This document shows positions 1 through 5,756 of a stretch of DNA of 10,801 bases, one piece after another; the stretch's first letter is position 1, and every line of letters starts with the position of its first letter. The stretch covers positions 1 to 10,801 of the forward strand of contig CAYPNI010000133.1 in assembly GCA_964411925.1 (NCBI GenBank), read 5' to 3'. Made by a program: the position numbers and the translations under genes. Source of the stretch: VFKU01 sp964411925. GTDB taxonomy: Bacteria > Hydrogenedentota > Hydrogenedentia > Hydrogenedentales > GCA-2746185. The notes beneath the pieces were generated by a model. It ran no database searches and was not told where the DNA came from. It saw nothing but the letters and a program-made list of their open reading frames with translations.

Positions 1-455
1 TGAATCGCCGCGGCGCGCTAGGCGCGATTGCGGGCGCGATTGCGGCATTCTGGACGGTGGCGACCGCGGCAGTCGCGGGCGTGTTCGCCGCCGCGCCGCT
101 GTTCGCGGCGCCGCGCCGGCGTGACGTGCCGCTCGGACGGCTGGACACGTTGAGCGATTCGTACCGCGGCATCGACGTGCGCAACCGCGTGGAAGACGGC
201 TGGCACACGAGCGAGAGCGTCGTACGGGTGTACGCGCGGCTTGACGAATCGGGCGCGCCGTTCGTCCTCTCGGGCACGTGCACGCACCTGGGTTGCACGG
301 TCCGGTGGAACGCGGACGCCGGCCAATTCCAGTGCCCGTGCCACGGCGGGCGGTTTGCGCCGGACGGCCGCGTGATCGATGGCCCGCCGCCGCGTCCGCT
401 GCGGAGACTTCCGGCCGAAGTGCGGGACGGCGAAGTCCGCGTGGAACTGAGCTGA
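1..455 (+). CDS. Rieske [2Fe-2S] protein of a bc-type complex (start codon cut by one base)
   Basis: This is the iron-sulfur subunit of a quinol:cytochrome c oxidoreductase; it takes an electron from quinol at the Qo site and passes it to heme c. The window opens with 'tg' in frame, so the most likely start is an ATG or GTG whose first base lies just outside, giving about 151 residues. The N-terminus then reads MNRRGALGAI followed by a hydrophobic stretch to about residue 35, which looks like a twin-arginine signal anchor. Counting from that start, the cluster motifs are CTHLGC at 94-99 and CPCHGG at 112-117. Cluster ligands would be C94, H96, C112 and H115, with a C99-C114 disulfide. The Ser and Tyr that hydrogen-bond the cluster in high-potential Rieske proteins are replaced by G117 and F119. 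The stop codon directly abuts the cytochrome b start. A GTG at 57 would remove the twin arginines and is less likely. Confidence 0.93.
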   Translation, partial: NRRGALGAIAGAIAAFWTVATAAVAGVFAAAPLFAAPRRRDVPLGRLDTLSDSYRGIDVRNRVEDGWHTSESVVRVYARLDESGAPFVLSGTCTHLGCTVRWNADAGQFQCPCHGGRFAPDGRVIDGPPPRPLRRLPAEVRDGEVRVELS

Positions 456-1859
456 ATGATGCCCCGGCGGATTGCTGAGTGGTTCGAATCGCGCACGGCG
501 TTGCGCGCGGTGCTTTCGGCGTTTTTGAGCGAGCGCATCCCCGCGAGCGTCGGCTGGCGGAACACGCTGGGTAGCGTTGTCGGCGCGATCCTGCTGGTAC
601 AGATGATCACGGGCGTGCTGCTCGCGCTGTATTACGTGCCGCATCCCGAGGCGGCGTTCGCGTCGATCGCGTGGATCGAGCAGCATGTGACACTCGGCGC
701 GTTCGTGCGCGCGCTGCACTACTGGGGCGCGTCATTCGCCATCGTCGTCGCGCTTGTCCACCTGTTCCGCGTCTATTTCACGGGTGCGTATCGGCCGCCA
801 CGCGAAGTGAACTGGCTGATCGGGCTCGTGTTGCTCGGCGTCGTGTTCACCATTTCGTTCACCGGCCAGTTGCTGCCCTACAACCAGATCGGCTACTGGG
901 CGGCGACGGTCGGCATCGAGATCGCGTCGTCTGCGCCGGTCATCGGCGGATCGATCCGTGAGTTGATGACCGGCGGCGATACCGTCGGCGCGCTGACGTT
1001 GACGCGGTTCTACGCGCTGCACATCGTCGTGCTGCCGGCGCTGATCGGCGTGCTGGTCGTCTGGCACCTCTATCTGTTGCGCAGACACGGGCCGATGCGG
1101 CCGGAAAGCGACAAGACGGACGCGTCCGAGCCGTTTTTTCCGCGCCAGTTTTACCGCGACATGGTGGCCATTTCGATTGGGTTGTTTGGACTCGTGTTCA
1201 TGGCCGTGATCTCTAGCGGGCCGGATTCGCCGCCGCTGGACTTGTCCGACACGAATTACACGCCGCGGCCGGAGTGGTATTTCCTGGCGCATTACGAGCT
1301 GTTGCGGCTGACGCACGGCGAGTTTCAGAAGATGCTGGTCGCGTTCGGGCTGCCCGCCGCGCTCGCGGCCGGGTTGGCGCTGTTGCCATGGCTGGATCGC
1401 GGGAAGACCAGCGCGATGCGGCACCGCCGGGCGGTGGTGGCGGCGGGCGTCGTACTGATGACGGGCGGAATCGGGTTCACGGTGTACGGATTGGCCACGG
1501 CGCCGGCACCGGCGGCCGAAGTATCGGTGACAAATGCAGTGCCGGCGGATGACGGGGGAAATATTGCGCTTGGCCGACGCGTGTTCCGGGAACAGCAATG
1601 CTTCAAGTGCCACATGGTCGATGGTGTCGGCGCGGAGATTGGCCCGGACCTGACGATCGTCGGACTGCGCATCCACGAGTCTTTCCTGCGCGACTGGCTC
1701 GAAGATCCGAAGGCGTTCAAGCCACTATCGATCATGCCGCCGGTCAAGACGACGCCGGAAAAATTCGAAGCGCTGGTGGCCTACTTGTTGTCGCTGGACG
1801 AAGTGCCCGCGGCGGCGTCGCCCGAGGGCGCCGGCGCGGCCAGTGACGCCGCCCAGTAG
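456..1859 (+). CDS. Cytochrome b (b6 + subunit IV) fused to a C-terminal mono-heme cytochrome c
   Basis: This is the membrane core of the bc-type complex, 467 residues. The N-terminal half is b6-like with four predicted membrane helices. Heme b ligands are H88/H102 (13 residues between) and H189/H204 (14 between); the 14-residue spacing is the b6 type rather than the mitochondrial or proteobacterial type. The subunit IV part has the Qo motif PEWY at 272-275 and about three more helices (near 236-256, 290-311 and 323-345). A soluble c-type domain follows, with CFKCH at 382-386 and a likely distal ligand M427 in SIMPP. The tail after the heme domain is Ala/Gly/Ser-rich. The position of the heme c_n cysteine of b6 appears to be Thr in the NTLG segment. 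No cytochrome c1 gene follows, so the fused domain probably takes its role. ATG 456 directly follows the Rieske stop; ATG 459 is an alternative. No clear Shine-Dalgarno is visible, which suggests translational coupling. Confidence 0.94.
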   Translation: MMPRRIAEWFESRTALRAVLSAFLSERIPASVGWRNTLGSVVGAILLVQMITGVLLALYYVPHPEAAFASIAWIEQHVTLGAFVRALHYWGASFAIVVALVHLFRVYFTGAYRPPREVNWLIGLVLLGVVFTISFTGQLLPYNQIGYWAATVGIEIASSAPVIGGSIRELMTGGDTVGALTLTRFYALHIVVLPALIGVLVVWHLYLLRRHGPMRPESDKTDASEPFFPRQFYRDMVAISIGLFGLVFMAVISSGPDSPPLDLSDTNYTPRPEWYFLAHYELLRLTHGEFQKMLVAFGLPAALAAGLALLPWLDRGKTSAMRHRRAVVAAGVVLMTGGIGFTVYGLATAPAPAAEVSVTNAVPADDGGNIALGRRVFREQQCFKCHMVDGVGAEIGPDLTIVGLRIHESFLRDWLEDPKAFKPLSIMPPVKTTPEKFEALVAYLLSLDEVPAAASPEGAGAASDAAQ

Positions 1860-2548
1860 AGCGCATTCGCCACGAGCCGCCTGAACGCGTCCTGCGCGAA
1901 ATCGTCCGCGGCGCCGAGCGACGTGTAGAACACGCGGCCGGGCTTGCGGTCGCGCACCCACGCCACCGGCTGCGTGCCGTCCGGCGAGGTCCCGTTCAGG
2001 AGGACAGTGCAGTCCGGGTTCAGACGCGGATTGCGGTAGAGCGAGGATGTGGACGTGAACGGCGTGACGCCGGCCAACGCGGGATGGTCCGCGGCGAGAG
2101 TGACCTGCATGGCCGGGCCTTCGGGGTAGTGCCGCTGATAGTCGCCGCCGAGAATGTCGTGGTCGAACTCGGGCCAGTTTTCGAACCCGTGGCTCGCGGT
2201 GCGCACGGCGACGACGGGCTTGCCGGCGCTCACGTAGTTCCGGATGCGCTGTAACTGGTCGCCGTCGATCTTGAGTCGGCGCGTGTAAAAGAGGGCGACG
2301 TCGCACGAGTCCAGTGCTTCGAGTCCGGGCAGGTCGTCCCAGTCCTTCGCGGAGACGAGCGTTACGGTGACGGCGTAGTTCGTCTCGATCCACGATTTGT
2401 ACTCGGCGAGCACGGCGTCTGAATCGTAGAGAAACGAGCCGGAGACGAAGACGACGCGGAGTGGCTCGGCGTAGGATTGCGGTGCGATGCACGCAGTGGC
2501 GAGCACTGTGGAAAACAGAAGCCGTGCCGCCGCGCTCGTCATCATCAT
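1781..2548 (-). CDS. Secreted ThuA-like domain protein
   Basis: This is a 255-residue exported protein with a ThuA-like, class I glutamine amidotransferase-like fold. The family is named after a trehalose-utilisation gene, but its chemistry is mostly unproven. A signal peptide spans about residues 1-27, with a likely cut after QSYA; a weak alternative is lipidation at C20. The mature part begins with a Rossmann-like strand, LRVVFVSGSF, and carries the typical family block near 109-143: GKPVVAVRTASHGFENW, then FDHDILGGDYQRHYPEG. A second typical feature is the segment ending in VAWVRDRKPGRVFYTSLG. The C-terminal tail (about 236-255) is low-complexity, and its codons lie antisense to the end of the cytochrome gene. 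I prefer the ATG at 2548 because AAGGA at 2554-2558 is five bases upstream. The next two codons are also ATG, and ATG 2566 would add only MTIRIT, encoded by the hexamer repeat. Confidence 0.88.
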   Translation of the reverse strand: MMMTSAAARLLFSTVLATACIAPQSYAEPLRVVFVSGSFLYDSDAVLAEYKSWIETNYAVTVTLVSAKDWDDLPGLEALDSCDVALFYTRRLKIDGDQLQRIRNYVSAGKPVVAVRTASHGFENWPEFDHDILGGDYQRHYPEGPAMQVTLAADHPALAGVTPFTSTSSLYRNPRLNPDCTVLLNGTSPDGTQPVAWVRDRKPGRVFYTSLGAADDFAQDAFRRLVANALYWAASLAAPAPSGDAAAGTSSSDNK

Positions 2549-2660
2549 CGTTATCCTTATCGTCATCGTAATCGAGCCCAGCGTCGAATGGCGAGTAGGA
2601 ACATCCGATCACGATAACGATAACGATAACGATAACGATGAGGATAACGATAACGACACG
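2538..2660. repeat. Two inverted arrays of a GATAAC-like hexamer over the thuA start and leader
   Basis: On the plus strand, 2607-2660 reads as nine hexamers in register. GATAAC occurs exactly six times, with GATCAC, GATGAG and GACACG as variants. On the minus strand, 2538-2573 reads as six hexamers: GATTAC, GATGAC, GATAAG, GATAAC, GATGAT, GATGAC. The arrays face each other across a 33-bp spacer (2574-2606). The best long inverted match pairs 2549-2568 with 2630-2649 at 18 of 20 positions; other registers are possible because of the periodicity. In the minus-strand transcript this stem would contain the ThuA ribosome binding site. No protein-coding role is apparent on the plus strand, where the right-hand array would read as an Asp-Asn run. 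Confidence 0.85.
2554..2558 (-). promoter_or_regulatory. Shine-Dalgarno AAGGA for the ThuA-like gene
   Basis: AAGGA on the minus strand lies five bases before the first of three consecutive ATG codons (2548). It is created by a hexamer variant, GATAAG followed by GATAAC, and lies inside the left arm of the predicted stem. This decides the start and makes structure-dependent translation plausible. Confidence 0.6.
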
Positions 2661-2750
2661 AGGTGCATTGGGAATCCGGCGGCGCCTTGCGGCAGGGACC
2701 GCAATTGACTAGGATCGGCGGCTGAACTCATTCGGGCCGGAGGACTCCCC
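2661..2750. other. Divergent spacer between the ThuA-like and deacetylase genes
   Basis: Together with the hexamer arrays this forms the divergent intergenic region. It holds a small hairpin, TTGCGG (2687-2692) with CCGCAA (2699-2704) around a 6-base loop, and the GGAGG at 2739-2743 that serves the deacetylase. I see no convincing sigma70 promoter for either direction. Confidence 0.5.
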
Positions 2751-3725
2751 ATGAAACGACTCACGTTGATCACCTGTGCCATGGCGTTGTTGTGCGCCGC
2801 GGTGTCTGTAGCGCAGGACGCTGAACCGACCTATGCTGAAAAGTTGGGCTTCCCCAAGGGCACGCGTGCGCTGATTCTTCACGTGGACGACGCGGGGATG
2901 TCGTACGACTCGGACCTGGGCACTATCGAGGCGATCGAGAAGGGCGTTGCGAATTCGCTCAGTGTGATGATGCCGTGCCCGTGGGTGCCGAACATCGTGC
3001 GGTGGATCAAGACGAGCAAGGCGGACGCGGGCCTGCACCTCACGATGACGTCTGAATGGGACGTGTACCGGTGGGGCCCGGTGGCGGGCAAGCCGGCCGT
3101 GCCGGGTCTGGTGGACGAGGAAGGCGCGTTGTGGGACAACGTGCCGCTCGTGGTGAAGAACGCGACCGCGGACGAGGTCGAGATCGAGATCCGGGCTCAG
3201 CTCGACCGCGCACGCACGATGGGCTTCGAGCCGACGCACATGGATTCGCACATGGGGACGCTGTTCGAGACGGCCGGGTTCATGGAGCGCTACATCAAGG
3301 TCGGCATCGAGGAACAGATCCCGGTGATGTTTCCGGGCGGGCACAATCACTACATCGGCGGGGACTCGCCCGAGCGCATGGCGATGGCACGCTCGACGGG
3401 GCGGATGATTTGGGACGGCGGGCTGCCGGTGCTGGATGACCTGCACAACCGCAGTTACGGGTGGAAGTCCACCGAGAAGACCGACAACTACATCGAGGCG
3501 ATTCGCGGGCTCAAGCCGGGCGTCACGATGATGATCATGCACTGCACGCGGCCGACGGAGGTCTTCGAACACATTTCGAGTTCCGGCGACACGCGCCTGG
3601 GCGATCTCAACGCGATGCTCGATCCGCGGGTGCGCAAGGTTATCGAGGAAGAGGGTATCGTGATGACGACGTTCCGCGAGTTGATGGAGCGGCGCAAGAA
3701 GGTGGGCGCCGCGGGGACGGACTGA
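2751..3725 (+). CDS. Secreted YdjC/ChbG-like carbohydrate deacetylase
   Basis: This is a 324-residue exported protein of the YdjC/ChbG family. Members are metal-dependent deacetylases that remove N-acetyl groups from small sugars such as chitooligosaccharides; the substrate here cannot be read from sequence. A signal peptide covers about residues 1-22. The expected metal and catalytic blocks are present in order: HVDDAG at 44-49 (D46, D47), GLHLT at 94-98 (H96), THMDSH at 162-167 (H163, D165, H167) and MIMHC at 261-265 (H264). Length fits a secreted family member. The start is well supported: GGAGG at 2739-2743 sits seven bases upstream of the ATG, directly before MKRLTLITC. The gene is divergent from the ThuA-like gene. 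A dispersed repeat begins directly after the TGA and leads into the assembly gap, so anything downstream on this strand is unknown. Confidence 0.85.
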   Translation: MKRLTLITCAMALLCAAVSVAQDAEPTYAEKLGFPKGTRALILHVDDAGMSYDSDLGTIEAIEKGVANSLSVMMPCPWVPNIVRWIKTSKADAGLHLTMTSEWDVYRWGPVAGKPAVPGLVDEEGALWDNVPLVVKNATADEVEIEIRAQLDRARTMGFEPTHMDSHMGTLFETAGFMERYIKVGIEEQIPVMFPGGHNHYIGGDSPERMAMARSTGRMIWDGGLPVLDDLHNRSYGWKSTEKTDNYIEAIRGLKPGVTMMIMHCTRPTEVFEHISSSGDTRLGDLNAMLDPRVRKVIEEEGIVMTTFRELMERRKKVGAAGTD

Positions 3726-3732
3726 GGCGCCG

Positions 3733-3854
3733 AAGCGGAGCTTNNNNNNNNNNNNNNNNNNNNNNNNNNNNNNNNNNNNNNNNNNNNNNNNNNNNNNNNN
3801 NNNNNNNNNNNNNNNNNNNNNNNNNNNNNNNNNNNNNNNNNNNAAGCGGAGCTT
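3733..3854. repeat. AAGCGGAGCTT repeat on both sides of the assembly gap
   Basis: The same 11-mer AAGCGGAGCTT occupies 3733-3743 and 3844-3854, exactly at the two edges of the N run. It has short palindromic arms (AAGC-GGA-GCTT). The right copy continues as GGGAACGAG, resembling half of a dispersed intergenic palindrome common in many bacterial genomes (recalled, not searched). Confidence 0.75.
3744..3843. other. Assembly gap of 100 N
   Basis: Exactly 100 N, the conventional size for a scaffold gap of unknown length. The true content is not known. The identical flanking 11-mers suggest that a repeat caused the break. Confidence 0.99.
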
Positions 3855-3874
3855 GGGAACGAGAAGTCCACTCT

Positions 3875-3904
3875 TTGTTATTCCCGCCTTCGCGGGAATG
3901 ACAA
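3875..3904. repeat. REP-like hairpin with ATTCCCGC / GCGGGAAT arms
   Basis: A perfect 8-bp inverted repeat, ATTCCCGC (3880-3887) and GCGGGAAT (3892-3899), encloses the loop CTTC. It extends through one T/G pair to TTGT/ACAA, giving a 13-position stem. It resembles the widespread 'attcccgc...gcgggaat' dispersed intergenic element (recalled). No T-run follows closely on either strand, so I call it a repeat rather than a terminator. Confidence 0.75.
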
Positions 3905-3921
3905 TGGGGACGTCTCGGGGT

Positions 3922-3962
3922 AAAAAGGACAGGCCTAAGCACACTTCGCTTAGGCCTGCCAC
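3922..3962 (-). terminator. Palindromic repeat copy 1, probable terminator of the CocE-like gene
   Basis: CAGGCCTAAGC (3930-3940) and GCTTAGGCCTG (3948-3958) form a perfect 11-bp stem around a 7-base loop. Read on the minus strand, the stem is followed after three bases (TCC) by five T (3926-3922). It begins 28 bases after the stop of the CocE-like gene, the expected layout of a rho-independent terminator. The same stem, with a different loop, recurs at 10435-10463, so this is also a member of a dispersed repeat family; GCCAC follows both copies. Confidence 0.7.
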
Positions 3963-3986
3963 GCTCTTAAACTGATATATGGCTAC

Positions 3987-5603
3987 CTAGTCGTCCGTGT
4001 CCTCGCCCGGGGTCGCGGCGACGATGGGCAGGACGATGGCGCTCGGACGCTGCGGGTCGTGGAAGATGGAGTTCGTCGCGACGCGGGACTCCATCGACGG
4101 CACGCCCGTGTTCGGGTTCACGTCGAATCGCGGGAAGTTGCTCGAAGTGACGTGCACCGCGATGCGGTGGCCCTTCTCAAAGGTCTGCGCCGTGTGCCAC
4201 AGGTCGATCTCGAATTTCGCCGGGATGCCCGGCGTCATCAGTTGCTCGTCCGCCGCCGTGCGGCCGTAACGGAAGCGCGCGCGGATGGGGTTGTCCAGGA
4301 TGACGGCCTCGTAACCGTCGGGATAGACGTCGACGAGCTTGACCATGAAATCCGTGTCGGGCCCGTCCGTCGCGGCGTAGAGTTCCACGGTCACGGGACC
4401 GGCGATGGCGACATCCGTATCGAGGACGGGCGTCTGGAACCGCAGGTAGTCCTGACGATCGCCGACCGCGCGCTGGTCCATCGGGCCCTTCTCGCCGATG
4501 AGATTCGAGCCGCCGACCGTCGGCACGGGGTTCTTCGGGTCGAACTGATAGACGTGCGGTTCACTGGCTGCAGCGGGCGCGGTGGTGGAGAGGCCGAGGT
4601 CGGGCTGCAGGTAGTAGCGCGTGGTCTTGGATTTGGGCGGCCACGACTCCGATTCGCGGTAGCCGTTCTTCTCCGAGAGGGCGCCCTTGCGGGCCGACGC
4701 CATCATGTAATACGTCACCGCGGGTTCGTCCATGATGCCGTTGTCTTCGCCCTTGAGCCAGTAATCGAACCAGCGCACGCCGTCGTTGAGCCGCTGCATG
4801 AGGCCCGGGTCGCTGTAGTCGAGGTCGCCGTTGAGGCTGCCGTGGCCGAAGGGCCCCATGAGCAGTTTCTGGTTGCCCTTCGCGCCGCGCTTGCCGTGTT
4901 CCTGCAGGTACATGTAATTGCTGACGCTGCCCTTGCCGAAAATGTCGTACCACCCGCCGACGTTGTACATCGGAATGCGGACCTGGTCGATGTAATGGAT
5001 GAAGTCCGTCCGCTGCCAGCCGTCGTCCATTTTCACGCGCGCGCGCAGCATCGCGACCTGGTCGCCGGCGTCCTGCCCGCCCATCCAGCCGCTGATCATC
5101 GACTCCTTGAACGTGCCGCCGATAAAGGTGGACTCGAGAAACGAGCTCTGCGGCGCGACGATGACGTAGGCGGCTTTCAGGCCCGGCGGATTCGTCGATG
5201 CGGCGAGGTTGGCCGTGATGCCCATGGCGGACCCGCCGGTGATTCCGATGTTGCCGTTGCAGAAATCCTGTTCGTGGATCCATGCGATCGTGTCGTAACC
5301 GTCTTCGCGATCGGGTTCGAAGGGGACGTAGTCGCCCTCGGAGGCGAACCGGCCGCGGACGTCCTGCACGACGAATGCGTAACCCGCCTTGTTGTAGGGT
5401 TGCGCGGAGCCGCCCATGCCGCCTTTGTTGTATGGCGTGCGCGTGACGACCGTCGGCCACGGGCCGTCGCCATCCGGCGTGTAGACGGTTGTCGCGAGCT
5501 TGACGCCGTCGCGCATCGCCACCATGTAGTCCTGTTTGTCCGCCGCCGCCGGCATGACCGCCAGCAGCAACGCCAATAGCCCCGCCCACGCCAGCCGTTT
5601 CAT
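3987..5603 (-). CDS. Secreted CocE/NonD-type alpha/beta hydrolase (S15 / PepX_C)
   Basis: This is a 538-residue exported serine hydrolase of the Xaa-Pro dipeptidyl-peptidase S15 / cocaine esterase superfamily, acting on esters, amides or acyl-peptides; the substrate is unknown. A signal peptide spans about residues 1-21 (MKRLAWAGLLALLLAVMPAAA). The catalytic domain starts with the typical YMVAMRDGVKLATTVYTP (26-43) and has VVQDVRGRFASEGDY near 78-92. The nucleophile elbow is GGSAMG at 123-128 (S125). The likely acid is D220 in GWYDIFGKG and the likely histidine H254 in GPFGHG. From about residue 330 the protein is a beta-rich PepX_C-like jelly roll. The start at 5603 is chosen because the signal peptide begins there, GGGAG lies about ten bases upstream, and a predicted promoter lies between it and the longer in-frame ATG at 5699. 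The gene appears monocistronic, with a promoter upstream and a terminator downstream. Confidence 0.9.
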   Translation of the reverse strand: MKRLAWAGLLALLLAVMPAAADKQDYMVAMRDGVKLATTVYTPDGDGPWPTVVTRTPYNKGGMGGSAQPYNKAGYAFVVQDVRGRFASEGDYVPFEPDREDGYDTIAWIHEQDFCNGNIGITGGSAMGITANLAASTNPPGLKAAYVIVAPQSSFLESTFIGGTFKESMISGWMGGQDAGDQVAMLRARVKMDDGWQRTDFIHYIDQVRIPMYNVGGWYDIFGKGSVSNYMYLQEHGKRGAKGNQKLLMGPFGHGSLNGDLDYSDPGLMQRLNDGVRWFDYWLKGEDNGIMDEPAVTYYMMASARKGALSEKNGYRESESWPPKSKTTRYYLQPDLGLSTTAPAAASEPHVYQFDPKNPVPTVGGSNLIGEKGPMDQRAVGDRQDYLRFQTPVLDTDVAIAGPVTVELYAATDGPDTDFMVKLVDVYPDGYEAVILDNPIRARFRYGRTAADEQLMTPGIPAKFEIDLWHTAQTFEKGHRIAVHVTSSNFPRFDVNPNTGVPSMESRVATNSIFHDPQRPSAIVLPIVAATPGEDTDD

Positions 5604-5651
5604 CGGATTTGTCTCCCGTTCGCGCGTACCGCGCCTCTCGTGCATCCCGCG

Positions 5652-5680
5652 AAAATAGCACGGGCGGCGTGGCGTGTCCA
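5652..5680 (-). promoter_or_regulatory. Predicted sigma70 promoter of the CocE-like gene
   Basis: On the minus strand TGGACA (5680-5675, 5 of 6 to TTGACA) is followed after exactly 17 bases by TATTTT (5657-5652, 4 of 6 to TATAAT). A TG sits one base before the -10, making it an extended -10 element. Transcription would start near 5645, leaving a leader of about 40 bases. It is the best promoter match I found in the window. Confidence 0.6.
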
Positions 5681-5756
5681 GCAGGGACGATTGGGTCATG
5701 GGGGCGGTAACAAAGGCGCCGAGAGAGCGGAAAGTCGAAGCGGGTTTTGCGGGAGA

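Noticed and set aside
2607..2660. Short CRISPR-like or origin iteron array
   Set aside because: The units are contiguous 6-bp repeats with no spacers, no replication gene is nearby, and an opposing array lies over a gene start, so neither label fits.
2487..2708. 73-residue plus-strand frame with an Asp-Asn run
   Set aside because: The run is only the translated GATAAC array, there is no ribosome binding site, and the frame overlaps the ThuA signal peptide coding region.
2705..2733. Possible promoter with TTGACT as -35 before the deacetylase
   Set aside because: The sequence 17 bases downstream (TCATTC) is a poor -10 and transcription would start at the ribosome binding site.
3744..3843. Insertion sequence at the gap, with the flanking 11-mers as target duplications
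   Set aside because: No transposase or terminal inverted repeats are visible, and the 11-mer looks like part of a common dispersed repeat, so an assembly break is the simpler reading.
4059..5579. 506-residue open frame on the plus strand
   Set aside because: It is antisense to the CocE-like gene, is rich in Arg, Val, His and Asp without any recognisable domain, and arises from high-GC codon bias of the real gene.
5604..5699. Longer CocE-like protein starting at 5699
   Set aside because: The extension is Arg-rich, precedes a good signal peptide, and its start lies upstream of the predicted promoter.
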